The notes beneath the pieces are model-generated. The model was given only the letters and a program-made list of their open reading frames with translations, made no database searches and had not been told where the DNA came from. Of a DNA stretch of 40,255 nucleotides, positions 15,598 through 22,911 are shown piece after piece. The first letter of the stretch is position 1. Each line of letters opens with the position of its first letter. Made by a program: the position numbers and the translations under genes. Source of the stretch: a virus; the IMG/VR virus record IMGVR_UViG_3300006104_000005, positions 1 to 40,255 of that record; one strand, given 5' to 3'.

Positions 15598-16236
15598 GTG
15601 AGAAAGATTCTTCCCTTAGTTTTAGAAGTATCGCTTTACGTTTTTGCCATCATATTGGCATTAGCATTGGTTTTTTTTGTATCGGGTTGCGCTCATCCGG
15701 TTGCAAACAAGACGCAACCCATTATTATCCCATCAACAATTGGGTTATCTTCAGCAGCGCATACTCTCCAAACGGCAAATCAATCTGATGCCCAAGCGAT
15801 AAGCGTCATTGCACCACTTGCAACGAACGCTACACAACGCATAGCCATTGATACTTTGGAGACAAATCAAGCTATCGAATCAAACACAATTGCTTCTCTC
15901 TGGACAAATACCCAGATACTTGAAGGACAGATTTCAAATCTTGTTACGGACAATAGCAATACCCATGCGGCCCTAGTTACTGAGCAATCTTTGACTAGGG
16001 CCGCAACAGCAAAGGTTCAAAAAGAATCGAGGATTAACACGTTTGTTGTCTTCCTTCTATCGACGATTACCACTGGTGTTTTTCTTGGTGCTTTTTGGAA
16101 GCCGATGACCGGATCGGGAGGATGGATTTCCATATTGGTTGCCCTAGTTGTTACGGGCATTGTTTTTGCCGCTGGATGTGCGTTTTGGTATTACGTCCTG
16201 ATTTACGTCAGTCAGTGGTTCCCAGCCATTTTTTAA
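15598..16236 (+). CDS. Lipobox membrane protein, possible unimolecular spanin
   Basis: This gene uses a GTG start at 15598. The 212-residue product has an N-terminal hydrophobic segment (about 8-29) ending in VSGCAHP, a good lipobox. A long Asn/Thr/Ala-rich helical region follows (about 35-145), then two C-terminal membrane segments (about 150-170 and 176-205). A unimolecular spanin links outer and inner membranes with just such a lipid anchor and C-terminal membrane segment, though normally with one segment. Its place between two holin-like genes and upstream of the endolysin supports a lysis role. It implies an outer membrane in the host. Confidence in the spanin role is moderate. Confidence 0.55.
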   Translation: MRKILPLVLEVSLYVFAIILALALVFFVSGCAHPVANKTQPIIIPSTIGLSSAAHTLQTANQSDAQAISVIAPLATNATQRIAIDTLETNQAIESNTIASLWTNTQILEGQISNLVTDNSNTHAALVTEQSLTRAATAKVQKESRINTFVVFLLSTITTGVFLGAFWKPMTGSGGWISILVALVVTGIVFAAGCAFWYYVLIYVSQWFPAIF

Positions 16237-16239
16237 TCC

Positions 16240-16539
16240 ATGAGCGATTCCTATCTGGGAAAGGCATTCTCGACCGTTACGGGGATGCCTTCAGCCATTC
16301 GGCTGCTCTTTGGTGCAGTTATTCTTACTGATTGCGCTTTTATGTGGGCTCAGATTCTTAGACTTGCTTTGGATGGCAAGATTCCCCCGATTGACGCAGG
16401 AACCGTGGCATTCTCGGCAGGAATAACAACTATCCTGACGCTTCTTTTGGGATGGGCAAGATGGCAAGAATCCCTGAGCCATTTTCCATCCGCTCCAGAT
16501 TCACCGTTGCCGCAACCTCCTGAGCCCCCATCGGCATGA
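16240..16539 (+). CDS. Holin-like membrane protein 2
   Basis: This 99-residue protein has two membrane segments (about 20-45 and 53-72), each with few charges, a short loop with DGKIPPIDAG and a Pro-rich C-terminal tail. It lies directly before the endolysin and overlaps it by ATGA. This arrangement and topology make it the better holin candidate of the two. Confidence 0.6.
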   Translation: MSDSYLGKAFSTVTGMPSAIRLLFGAVILTDCAFMWAQILRLALDGKIPPIDAGTVAFSAGITTILTLLLGWARWQESLSHFPSAPDSPLPQPPEPPSA

Positions 16540-17111
16540 AACTGGAAGACATCCTCGACGCAGCAGATCAAGAGTCTAGCTATTTTCAGCAGGCACTTGC
16601 CATTGTTTTACCGGATGAAATTGTTACCGACTCACAAGGGAACATTATTCCAGAAAGACCAGATTCCCACGGGTTGACTTTTGCTGGATTGAATCAAGTC
16701 GATGACAACCTTCCGGTTGACGAAACGGGAACCGTTACGGCTACTCCGGAGTGGATCATGATGACCTACTTGGAAAACTACTGGGAGGGTTGCAAGTGCT
16801 ATGGATTGCCGTACCCCTTGTGCATTCTAGTGTTCGTACAGGCAGTAAATCAGGGTGACTCAGAGGAGATTAAACTGCTTCAGTTTGCCTTGAACGACTA
16901 TGGGGCGCATCTAACCGTAGACGGGGTTATGGGTCAAAAGACACTGAATGCTGCCATGCAATGCCCTGACAGCAATGGGTTGGCTTTGGCTTTCCTTGCA
17001 AAAAGCAAAGCGCATTACCAGTCCATAGTAGCCAACAACCCGAATGAATATAAAAACCTGCAAGGGTGGCTGAATCGCATCAACGATCTACAAAAACAGT
17101 TTTCTATATGA
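16536..17111 (+). CDS. Endolysin, GH108-type muramidase with PG-binding domain
   Basis: This 191-residue enzyme should cut peptidoglycan glycan strands at lysis. The N-terminal domain has the layout of GH108 lysozymes: a helix ending LPDEIV with the likely catalytic E28, then a loop (E40-R-P-D-S-H-G) in the place of the usual DPGG-TNYGI segment, LTFAGLN. The C-terminal domain has the PG_binding_3 pattern: QAVNQGD, LLQFALNDYG and VDGVMGQKTLNA, then YKNLQGWLNRI. It has no signal peptide and so would need a holin. It overlaps both neighbours by ATGA. Confidence 0.8.
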   Translation: MKLEDILDAADQESSYFQQALAIVLPDEIVTDSQGNIIPERPDSHGLTFAGLNQVDDNLPVDETGTVTATPEWIMMTYLENYWEGCKCYGLPYPLCILVFVQAVNQGDSEEIKLLQFALNDYGAHLTVDGVMGQKTLNAAMQCPDSNGLALAFLAKSKAHYQSIVANNPNEYKNLQGWLNRINDLQKQFSI

Positions 17112-18106
17112 GTAGCAGCAATCCCATCGGCGCATCTCTTGTAAAAGATATTTTAAGACGCTTTTCAGAAATCCCCACTCTGACGCTAGCAAAAAAACTT
17201 TACGCAAATAACCCAGAGGTGTGGACAAGCCTTGAATCTTGTAGATCCCATCTAAGAAACTTTCGCGGGAATAACGGCAAGACAGCAAGGGATGGTATAA
17301 AAAACCGTGAGTTTTATCGAGCAAACGGCAAGCCGCAAGATCCAACCAAGCTGCCCACAAGTTACAAAAGGAAATGGGAGCCGTACATACTTGAGGGCAA
17401 AAAAGTCGGCATCATCAATGATGTCCATGTGCCATTCCATTGCAACGTAGCTCTGAAAGCAGCATTGGATTACCTAAAAAAGCGCAAGGTGGACGTAATC
17501 CTGCTGAATGGAGACACGATTGATTTCTACCAGTTGTCTAGGTTTGAAAAAGATCCAAGGGAGAGAAATACCCACCATGAAATCAAGGCAACCAAGCAAT
17601 TCTTGGACTATCTAGCTGAGAAATTTCCAAAGACAAAAATCATCTGGAAGGATGGCAATCATGACGAGCGTTACCAGTCGTTCTTGAGGTGCAAAGCCCC
17701 TGAGTTGCTAGACATCCCTGAGTTTCGGTTTCCGGTTCTCATGGATTTTGAAAACAGAGGGATTGATTACGTTACCGAAAAGCAGCTGATCCAAATTGAA
17801 GACCTGACGATCCTTCATGGTCACGAGTACGCAACCCCACTAATCGGCCCAGTCAACGCAGCCCGTGGATTGTTTCTCAGGGCAAAGTCATGTGCGCTAG
17901 TTGGTCATCACCATCAGACGAGCGAACACACAGAAAGCACCATTCAGGGCAAAATGATTACCACTTGGTCATTGGGCTGCCTTTGTGATTTGCATCCACG
18001 GTATATGCCCATCAACAAGTGGGGACACGGCTTTGCTGTTGTTGAGCGTGGCAGTGGGTGGTTCGAGGTAGACAACAAAAGGATTCTCAATGGCAAGGTG
18101 CTATGA
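17108..18106 (+). CDS. Calcineurin-like metallophosphoesterase
   Basis: This 332-residue enzyme starts at the ATG overlapping the endolysin stop. The C-terminal two thirds carry all metal-binding motifs of the family: NDVHVPFH (D105, H107), LNGDTID (D136), DGNHDER (N184, H185), LHGHE (H237) and VGHHH (H267, H269). The N-terminal 90 residues are a basic, helical region that could bind DNA or position a substrate. Such enzymes hydrolyse phosphodiesters or phosphomonoesters; the substrate is unknown. It stands between lysis and integration genes, coupled to the next gene by ATGA. Confidence 0.8.
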   Translation: MSSSNPIGASLVKDILRRFSEIPTLTLAKKLYANNPEVWTSLESCRSHLRNFRGNNGKTARDGIKNREFYRANGKPQDPTKLPTSYKRKWEPYILEGKKVGIINDVHVPFHCNVALKAALDYLKKRKVDVILLNGDTIDFYQLSRFEKDPRERNTHHEIKATKQFLDYLAEKFPKTKIIWKDGNHDERYQSFLRCKAPELLDIPEFRFPVLMDFENRGIDYVTEKQLIQIEDLTILHGHEYATPLIGPVNAARGLFLRAKSCALVGHHHQTSEHTESTIQGKMITTWSLGCLCDLHPRYMPINKWGHGFAVVERGSGWFEVDNKRILNGKVL

Positions 18107-18471
18107 CCGAAATCAAGATTCAAACCGGAGTCTTCGATGACGTGGTGTGGATTGTTGCTCCCTGTGACCACAAGCAGGCAGTTGAATGGTTGAAAAAGAA
18201 AAAGATCACTGATTTTGACCATATCGACGAATACAAAGAGGCCCGTGGGATGTGTGCTAGGAGGACTAAACGGTCTGCCTCGATCATCTTTCTAAAAAAA
18301 CGTCCTGTAGACGCAGATACCATTGCCCTGCTTTGCCACGAGGCAATACACGCCGCAAACCAAATCATGTCGGATAGTGGGGTTAGGGATAAGGGGGATG
18401 AGGCAACCTGCTATCTTGCCCATTTTATCGTCCGAAAAGCCTTGGGTGTTTTCTTGAAAAAGGTTGCTTAA
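18103..18471 (+). CDS. Small HExxH metallopeptidase-like protein
   Basis: This 122-residue protein starts inside the previous stop (ATGA). It has CHEAIHAAN (H79-E80-x-x-H83), and 17 residues later DEATCYLAHFIV, where E100 could be the third zinc ligand. This is the minimal active site of zincin peptidases. The rest is a small alpha/beta fold. A substrate cannot be predicted. Its stop lies within a GGTTGCTTAAACC word that recurs at 33532 and 34417. Confidence 0.65.
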   Translation: MTEIKIQTGVFDDVVWIVAPCDHKQAVEWLKKKKITDFDHIDEYKEARGMCARRTKRSASIIFLKKRPVDADTIALLCHEAIHAANQIMSDSGVRDKGDEATCYLAHFIVRKALGVFLKKVA

Positions 18472-18513
18472 ACCACTTGCATCAATTGGAGGAAGGATGT
18501 AACTAGGTGATCC

Positions 18514-18963
18514 ATGCGAGAAGCATCATTCACCCCAGACATGGCAGATGAGATTGATTCCCTAGAGGACATTCTCAAAGAAATTCATCGGGAATCAGGG
18601 TGGACTGGCGTTGCTGCTTTTATACGGCAATCCACCAGTCGCACTATCACGGTTTCCGAAAGTCACTACCTCCAACGAATCATCCAGAAGCTCCTGATTC
18701 CATCGAATCTATGGGTATCCGTGGTTGGACTCATGTTTGCCACGGGATTGAATCGTTTGAACATTTACAAGTCTCAGCGTGATGCAGCCAAGCAGTACGG
18801 CCTCACGCCAGCAGCAATCAATGCCGCTGCGAATGAGTGGCTGGAAACACTAGACCTTCCCAGAAACGAGCATTTCAAGTCCGAGGCAGCGGTTGCCTCC
18901 TACAAAAAGAACGGAAAAGAAAACCACTGGAGATCCCAATGCAAACCACCAACCAAAGCCTAG
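18514..18963 (+). CDS. Uncharacterised protein with HTH-like segment
   Basis: This 149-residue protein is unrecognised. Residues about 87-115 (SQRDAAKQYGLTPAAINAAANEW) read like a helix-turn-helix, and the C-terminal tail is basic. A GGAGG lies upstream but 22 or more bases from the ATG, and an ACTAGGTGA word, also found in the attP repeats, lies directly before the start. It may be a regulator or DNA-binding protein linked with integration. Its end overlaps the next gene by 25 bases. Confidence 0.5.
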   Translation: MREASFTPDMADEIDSLEDILKEIHRESGWTGVAAFIRQSTSRTITVSESHYLQRIIQKLLIPSNLWVSVVGLMFATGLNRLNIYKSQRDAAKQYGLTPAAINAAANEWLETLDLPRNEHFKSEAAVASYKKNGKENHWRSQCKPPTKA

Positions 18964-19586
18964 CCAACATTCAGCAGCGCATTTCTCAATGCGCCACATT
19001 CAGCCCCAACGGCCTCGTCCTATCTGCCGATTGCACCCAAGAGGATGCGGTAGATGTCCTGAAGTACCTCCGGTCTATCGACACGTCGATGGAGTTTTTG
19101 ATTGGTGATTGGGTATCTCAGGCCAAGGAAAAGTACGGGGAGCAGTTCACCAATGAGGCTCTTCAGCAGTTGGAATTTGACTGGGTAAGGGTTTCTCGTG
19201 CCGAAAAACTGGCAGGCATCCCGTCCGAAATCCGCAATCCCAAGCTCAGTTCGGCCCATCATGCAGCAGTCTTGAGGCATACTTCTGACCCAATGAAGCA
19301 GGCCGAGTTGCTTGAAATGGCAGCCCAGAATCACCTTTCCCCGATGGAAACGAGTCGTTCGGCCCGTGGTGGAAGGCTCATCACCAAGGATGAGATAAAG
19401 AAGCAATGCCCTCCGAGGGTTGGGTTCTACACCATTCAGGCAATCATGCAGGACTTCGAGAAATGGGTGCGTCAATGCCCATACGATCACTGGAATGATG
19501 ACGACCGGAAGATGTTCCTTCGGGAGGTGAGGGTGTTCACGGATTTTGTGGAAACCCAAAAAGCCCGAATGGGGTCTTCTGTTTAA
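18939..19586 (+). CDS. ParB-HTH-like DNA-binding protein (putative)
   Basis: The ATG at 18939 is chosen over an upstream in-frame start because it gives a 215-residue product with less overlap. The centre (about 80-150) has SRAEKLAGIPSEIRNPKLSSAHHAAVLR followed by MKQAELLEMAAQNHLSPMETSRSAR. This two-step helical pattern resembles the KorB/ParB-type helix-turn-helix and DUF3102-like phage proteins, without the N-terminal ParB box. It is the last gene before attP and might act in lysogeny control or integration. No repressor of the CI type is otherwise evident. Confidence 0.5.
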   Translation: MQTTNQSLANIQQRISQCATFSPNGLVLSADCTQEDAVDVLKYLRSIDTSMEFLIGDWVSQAKEKYGEQFTNEALQQLEFDWVRVSRAEKLAGIPSEIRNPKLSSAHHAAVLRHTSDPMKQAELLEMAAQNHLSPMETSRSARGGRLITKDEIKKQCPPRVGFYTIQAIMQDFEKWVRQCPYDHWNDDDRKMFLREVRVFTDFVETQKARMGSSV

Positions 19587-19609
19587 TTAAACACTTGGTT
19601 AATGCTCAA

Positions 19610-19687
19610 GGTTTAAGCCGATGCAAAAAAGACTAGGTGAAAGACTAGGTTTTCCCATTTTCACCTAGTCTTTAGGTTCCTTAAACC
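19610..19687. repeat. Large inverted repeat bordering attP
   Basis: GGTTTAAG (19610) and AAGACTAGGTGAAA (19629-19642) are mirrored by TTTTCACCTAGTCTTT (19658-19673) and CTTAAACC (19680-19687). The left arm also contains a second GACTAGGTTTT. Similar sequence occurs again just before the integrase (19862). These are good candidates for integrase or excisionase arm sites, or an operator. A 15-codon ORF across it is not counted as a gene. Confidence 0.65.
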
Positions 19688-19694
19688 TGCCGTG

Positions 19695-19744
19695 AACTGC
19701 CTCAGCAGCGAAATCCTACAGAGTAACTGCCTAGAACTGCCTAG
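19695..19744 (+). repeat. AACTGCCT direct repeats next to attP
   Basis: AACTGCCT occurs at 19695, 19725 and 19735. The last two are perfect tandem copies of AACTGCCTAG. The offsets of 30 and 10 bases keep them on one face of the helix. They lie 21 bases or more left of the tRNA-like core, where arm-type integrase sites are expected. Confidence 0.6.
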
Positions 19745-19764
19745 AAGCCAACAGTGTGGGGAGA

Positions 19765-19806
19765 CTCTTAATCAATTGGTTGAAGGTTCGAGTCCTTCCC
19801 GATCCA
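19765..19806 (+). other. attP core matching 3' half of tRNA-Lys(CTT)
   Basis: The sequence folds as the 3' half of a tRNA: anticodon loop CTCTTAA (anticodon CTT, lysine), 3' anticodon stem TCAAT, variable loop TGGTT, T stem and loop GAAGG-TTCGAGT-CCTTC, acceptor strand CCGATCC and discriminator A. The lengths are exact for a class I tRNA. The 5' half is absent (the preceding bases do not pair), so this is not a working tRNA. It is the identity segment by which integration would rebuild the host gene. No CCA follows. Confidence 0.8.
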
Positions 19807-19861
19807 CTCCCTTAAATGCTAGCCCTACGGGGCATTCGAGGGTGAAGAAAAAAGGTGACGT

Positions 19862-19884
19862 ACTAGGTGAAAAGACTAGGTTTC
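19862..19884 (+). repeat. ACTAGGTGAAAAGACTAGGT repeat before integrase
   Basis: This segment repeats 19632-19652 with one extra A. It ends five bases before the integrase ATG and could let the integrase or a regulator control its own gene. Confidence 0.6.
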
Positions 19885-19888
19885 TCTT

Positions 19889-20950
19889 ATGAGCCAATTC
19901 ACCGCAACAGCTACGCAGTACCTGATCCGCAACGAAAAGACCGGAACCTACTTCATCCGGAAGTGGGTTTCTGGAAGGGCCGTTAGGATTTCTTTGAAGA
20001 CCAAGCAGCTATCCGTGGCGAAAGCCAAGTTGCCGCAAGAACTCGCAAAGCTGCCCTCTAGCAAAGCAGGGGATGCATCATTCAACGAGGCAACCAATCT
20101 CGGTCAGTGCATCGAAAACGTGAAACGCCGCACGGAGATAAATCCCAACCTGCGTGAGGCATCGAGGAAGTACCGACTCAACACGATCATCTTTCTCGAA
20201 AAGACGTTTCCCAAGATCAAGACGATGAAGCCAAAGGAGCTTACGCCGATCAAGTGTGAGGAGTGGTTCACGTCATTGAAGGGGAAATACTCAGGAGCGT
20301 TGGTGAACAATGCCCTTGGCAGCCTTCGCATGATTGTGGACGAGGCCGTTAAAAGCGGTCTAATCCTGAGAGACCCGACGACCGGAATCAAACGGGCAAG
20401 GGTGAAGGCAAAGAACATGAGCCTTCCCTCAACTGCGGATTTCAAGCGGTTGGTTGCCGCAATCAGGAAGCCAAAGGACGAGAAAAAGCACAGCTACCGA
20501 TCCGACGCAGCAGCCGACCTCGTTGAGTTTCTCGCCTACTCAGGTTGCCGCATAGCTGAGGCAAATGGCCTCAAGTGGTCTGACGTTCGTCGAGAGGCAA
20601 AGAACCCGACCATCTACGTCACGGGCAAGGGGGGTTATTCCCGACACATTCCAATCATCGCCCCGATGAAGGATCTACTTTCCAGACTTCCGGTGAAGGG
20701 TGATTACGTCCTACGGGTCAAAGAAGCGGAGCAATCACTTTCCCGTGCCTGTGGTGACATTGGCATTGAACGCATCACTCACCACGACCTGCGTCACCTG
20801 TTTGCCACGACTTGCATTGAGTCCGGTGTGGACATCCCTACCGTTTCCCGATGGTTGGGCCATAAGGACGGGGGCGTGTTGGCCCTCAGAACGTATGGAC
20901 ACCTTCGTGAGACTCATAGTGCAAGCGTGGCAGACAAGGTGAAGTTTTAG
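19889..20950 (+). CDS. int: Tyrosine integrase
   Basis: This 353-residue site-specific recombinase inserts the phage at attB and, with an excisionase, removes it. The N-terminal arm-binding region (about 1-60) begins with a short beta-type segment. A core-binding SAM-like domain follows (about 65-165). The catalytic domain has all family residues: R221 (SGCRIAEANGLKW), K247 (VTGKGG), H299-x-x-R302 (HHDLRHLFAT), W322/H325 (RWLGHK) and nucleophile Y336 (RTYGHLR). It lies directly beside the tRNA-Lys-type attP core. The start follows repeats of ACTAGGT. The stop overlaps by four bases the stop of the convergent gene on the other strand. Confidence 0.95.
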   Translation: MSQFTATATQYLIRNEKTGTYFIRKWVSGRAVRISLKTKQLSVAKAKLPQELAKLPSSKAGDASFNEATNLGQCIENVKRRTEINPNLREASRKYRLNTIIFLEKTFPKIKTMKPKELTPIKCEEWFTSLKGKYSGALVNNALGSLRMIVDEAVKSGLILRDPTTGIKRARVKAKNMSLPSTADFKRLVAAIRKPKDEKKHSYRSDAAADLVEFLAYSGCRIAEANGLKWSDVRREAKNPTIYVTGKGGYSRHIPIIAPMKDLLSRLPVKGDYVLRVKEAEQSLSRACGDIGIERITHHDLRHLFATTCIESGVDIPTVSRWLGHKDGGVLALRTYGHLRETHSASVADKVKF

Positions 20951-21138
20951 ACCTTTGCCTCGGCCTTGGTTGCCTCAGAAGCAACATCGCTGAGAACGTC
21001 TTTCGATTCCGTTTCAGCAGATGCCTCGACGTGGGCAATCAGGTTTTTGATGTGGGTCAGTGCGCTTTCGAGTTCGGCTTCGGCTCCGGTCTCGATGCGC
21101 TGAAGGAAGGCTTTCGCCTCTACCATTGCATTACTCAT
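20947..21138 (-). CDS. Small acidic helical protein
   Basis: This 63-residue, Ala/Glu-rich protein is probably entirely helical (IETGAEAELESALTHIKNLIAHVEASAE). No family is recognised. It is the last gene of the leftward block and ends tail to tail with the integrase gene. It has no cysteine or membrane segment. Confidence 0.5.
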   Translation of the reverse strand: MSNAMVEAKAFLQRIETGAEAELESALTHIKNLIAHVEASAETESKDVLSDVASEATKAEAKV

Positions 21139-21185
21139 GTTTTTTTGGGGTTGCCCTAGAGGATCATTCCACTAGGAAATTTTTG

Positions 21186-21392
21186 TTAATCTGCCTCTGA
21201 AGTGTCTTCGTAATTGAATGCGCCTTCGCATCCGCAATGTGGACAGTCTTCAGGCTCAACGTAACCACCTTCATCTGGGTAGTTGTCCTCGTATTGACCT
21301 GAGCGGTATCCGCGCACAAACGGATAGACCTTCACGTCCGTTTCCTCTTCGCACTCAGGGCAGGTCATGCCCTCACGATATGGACGGCTCAT
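21186..21392 (-). CDS. Zinc-ribbon-like small protein
   Basis: The start MSRPYREGM is preferred because GGAGG lies seven bases upstream and its ATG overlaps the preceding stop (ATGA). The 68-residue product has CPEC near the N terminus and CPHCGC near the C terminus, a two-knuckle zinc ribbon, with an acidic, Gly/Tyr-rich middle. Such proteins can bind nucleic acid or another protein. The function is unknown. Confidence 0.6.
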   Translation of the reverse strand: MSRPYREGMTCPECEEETDVKVYPFVRGYRSGQYEDNYPDEGGYVEPEDCPHCGCEGAFNYEDTSEAD

Positions 21393-21571
21393 TCGACCTC
21401 CTCCGTTTCGACTGCCGCAATCCAAGCATCGTCCGGAAGGTCAAACTCACTGAGTCCACACCTTCTTCCAGCATTGAATGCAGCTATAACTCGATCTTCC
21501 ACGGATGGAATAGAGTTGTCTGGGTTCAGCATCCTGATCCCTTCCGTATCCCAGTATTCTTTACCGTTCAT
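21389..21571 (-). CDS. Uncharacterised small acidic protein
   Basis: The ATG at 21571 gives MNGKEYWDTEGIRML and a 60-residue protein with a predicted helix EDRVIAAFNAGRRCGLSEFDLP. A longer upstream reading would run through the membrane-protein gene. It overlaps that gene by 11 bases and the next by four, so all are probably translated in a coupled chain. Confidence 0.5.
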   Translation of the reverse strand: MNGKEYWDTEGIRMLNPDNSIPSVEDRVIAAFNAGRRCGLSEFDLPDDAWIAAVETEEVE

Positions 21572-21737
21572 GGTTAAGTGCTTGGTGGAAGTGAACAAAC
21601 CGATCAACGGTTTCGGATACGAAAACAGCAGTGACTGCGAACAAGCACAGTATCGTGCAAATGCACAGTACCGAACCCAGCATTGGCAGCCATACATCCA
21701 AAAAGACGCACGTTGGGATTTCTTCTGTTGCTTTCAT
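21561..21737 (-). CDS. Small single-span membrane protein, 58 aa
   Basis: This short gene begins with an ATG overlapping the previous TAA by one base (TAATG) and ends with a TAA inside the start region of the next gene. The product has a charged N terminus (MKATEEIP), one strongly hydrophobic segment (about residues 12-40, WLPMLGSVLCICTILCLFAV) and a polar His-containing tail. Coupled starts on both sides make it likely real. No function is known. Confidence 0.6.
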   Translation of the reverse strand: MKATEEIPTCVFLDVWLPMLGSVLCICTILCLFAVTAVFVSETVDRFVHFHQALNHER

Positions 21738-22096
21738 TATGATCGAAAGATGAATGAATCCGGAGCAGGTGAGGCATGATCCAAGATGGCGAGGATTTTT
21801 GCCGCACGTTGCTGCATTTTTTGGGCCTGACGTTGCAGCCTCATCACGGTTGATATGGCATCGGAATGAGGAACGTCGTGGATAAAGGCATAGCCTTCAT
21901 TACTGCTAACGATCAGTCCTTCACTTGCCTCAGCAATCGAACGAAGTTTCCGTTTTGTGAATGTTGTGAGCCAGACGAGTTTATCGGCTGAAACCCAACC
22001 CTTGCCTCGAAGCAAAGCGATGACTGCATCGACTTGACCTCGTGTTGCCGTTCGTTCTTCTAGGACGAACTCTTCCTGCGTTGTTTGTGTTGTCAT
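21737..22096 (-). CDS. Winged-helix-like regulator (putative)
   Basis: This 119-residue protein has a central segment (about 18-75) that reads as a winged helix: QVDAVIALLRGKGWVSADKLVWL, then TKRKLRSIAEASEGLIVSSNEGYAFI, in which the last part would be the wing. A C-terminal coiled region (RLQRQAQKMQQRAAKIL) could dimerise. It could be a transcription or replication regulator. The leader has a CACACACACA tract directly before ATG and GGTTTAAG 32 bases upstream, with no Shine-Dalgarno site. Confidence 0.55.
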   Translation of the reverse strand: MTTQTTQEEFVLEERTATRGQVDAVIALLRGKGWVSADKLVWLTTFTKRKLRSIAEASEGLIVSSNEGYAFIHDVPHSDAISTVMRLQRQAQKMQQRAAKILAILDHASPAPDSFIFRS

Positions 22097-22143
22097 TGTG
22101 TGTGTGTGAGATGACTTGATGATGGTTACTTAAACCGTCGTTT

Positions 22144-22338
22144 TTAACAAGTCGTTTTTTGCCTTGCTTGGATTTCCCGAATCAACTCGATGAATTGATC
22201 CGCTGCCATTTCAGCGTACACCTCATAACTTTGCTGGAGCATATTGGTGACGTGGAAGAATTGCTGTGGCGATTCACGGAACTGACGATCCCACTCCATA
22301 AAAACCGACGCAATTTCAGACTTTGTGGCGTGGATCAT
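22144..22338 (-). CDS. Small helical protein
   Basis: This 64-residue protein is predicted almost wholly helical, with aromatic and Gln-rich surface (FRESPQQFFHVTNMLQQSYEVY). It has a good Shine-Dalgarno sequence (GGAGGG) six bases before the ATG, which overlaps the preceding stop as ATGA. The function is unknown. Confidence 0.5.
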   Translation of the reverse strand: MIHATKSEIASVFMEWDRQFRESPQQFFHVTNMLQQSYEVYAEMAADQFIELIREIQARQKTTC

Positions 22339-22910
22339 TTTCCCTCCTTTAGCTTCTGGATCTCTTTCTTCAGCTTTTCAATCTCTCCAAAGTTGTATCC
22401 ACTATCTTCTGCACCGACATTAAGGGCGCGATAAATTTGCTGCACCTCGTCGCGTAGGTAATGCAGGGAATACTCAATCGACTGAAACACTCGGCAAGTG
22501 GCGCAAGTCGGGTTAGAAGGTTCCGTGCTTTCAACGTTTGAGAAACCTCCATACCATTCTTTCATCGTTGCCCCGTCTTGGGTTTCCTCTGGCGTGGGGG
22601 CGTGACGCATAAGATCGTCTGCCTGCCTATCGAATCCGTTTTTACGCAGGAATGTAGCGTGATCCTTGAGGAGATCACGGAGCCTTTCGACCTCTTTCTC
22701 CTGCTCAATAAAAGCCTTCTTGAATTTTTGCGCCTTGGAAGCCTCGTCTCTGTAATGTTGATGATAGTTGGAAGCCTCGTTGGTTTTCTCGGCAAGTTCG
22801 CGTTCTAGCATTTCGCTTATTGTAAAATGCACCCAATCAGAGCTTATGCTTTCATGTCTTCGCAAACGGGCAGAATCCGTCATCGGCGTTGGTGTTGTGG
22901 AGGGGTTCAT
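22335..22910 (-). CDS. Coiled-coil phage protein, uncharacterised
   Basis: The start at 22910 (MNPSTTPTPMTDSARLRR) lies one base after the stop of the helicase loader and is preferred over upstream starts. The 191-residue product has a Pro/Thr-rich N terminus, a long coiled coil (about 35-90, LERELAEKTNEASNYHQ), a cysteine pair (CATC) near 130 and another coiled coil at the C terminus. The opening TPMTDSARLRR and LERELA are frequent in phage early-region proteins of unknown function. Confidence 0.6.
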   Translation of the reverse strand: MNPSTTPTPMTDSARLRRHESISSDWVHFTISEMLERELAEKTNEASNYHQHYRDEASKAQKFKKAFIEQEKEVERLRDLLKDHATFLRKNGFDRQADDLMRHAPTPEETQDGATMKEWYGGFSNVESTEPSNPTCATCRVFQSIEYSLHYLRDEVQQIYRALNVGAEDSGYNFGEIEKLKKEIQKLKEGK

Positions 22911-22911
22911 G

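Noticed and set aside
19621-19668. Mini-ORF of 15 codons after GGTTTAAGCCG
   Set aside because: It coincides with the inverted repeat and is too short to judge; the sequence is better explained as binding sites.
19741-19810. A complete tRNA-Lys gene
   Set aside because: Only the 3' half matches; the 5' anticodon stem, D arm and acceptor 5' strand are absent. It is scored as attP core.
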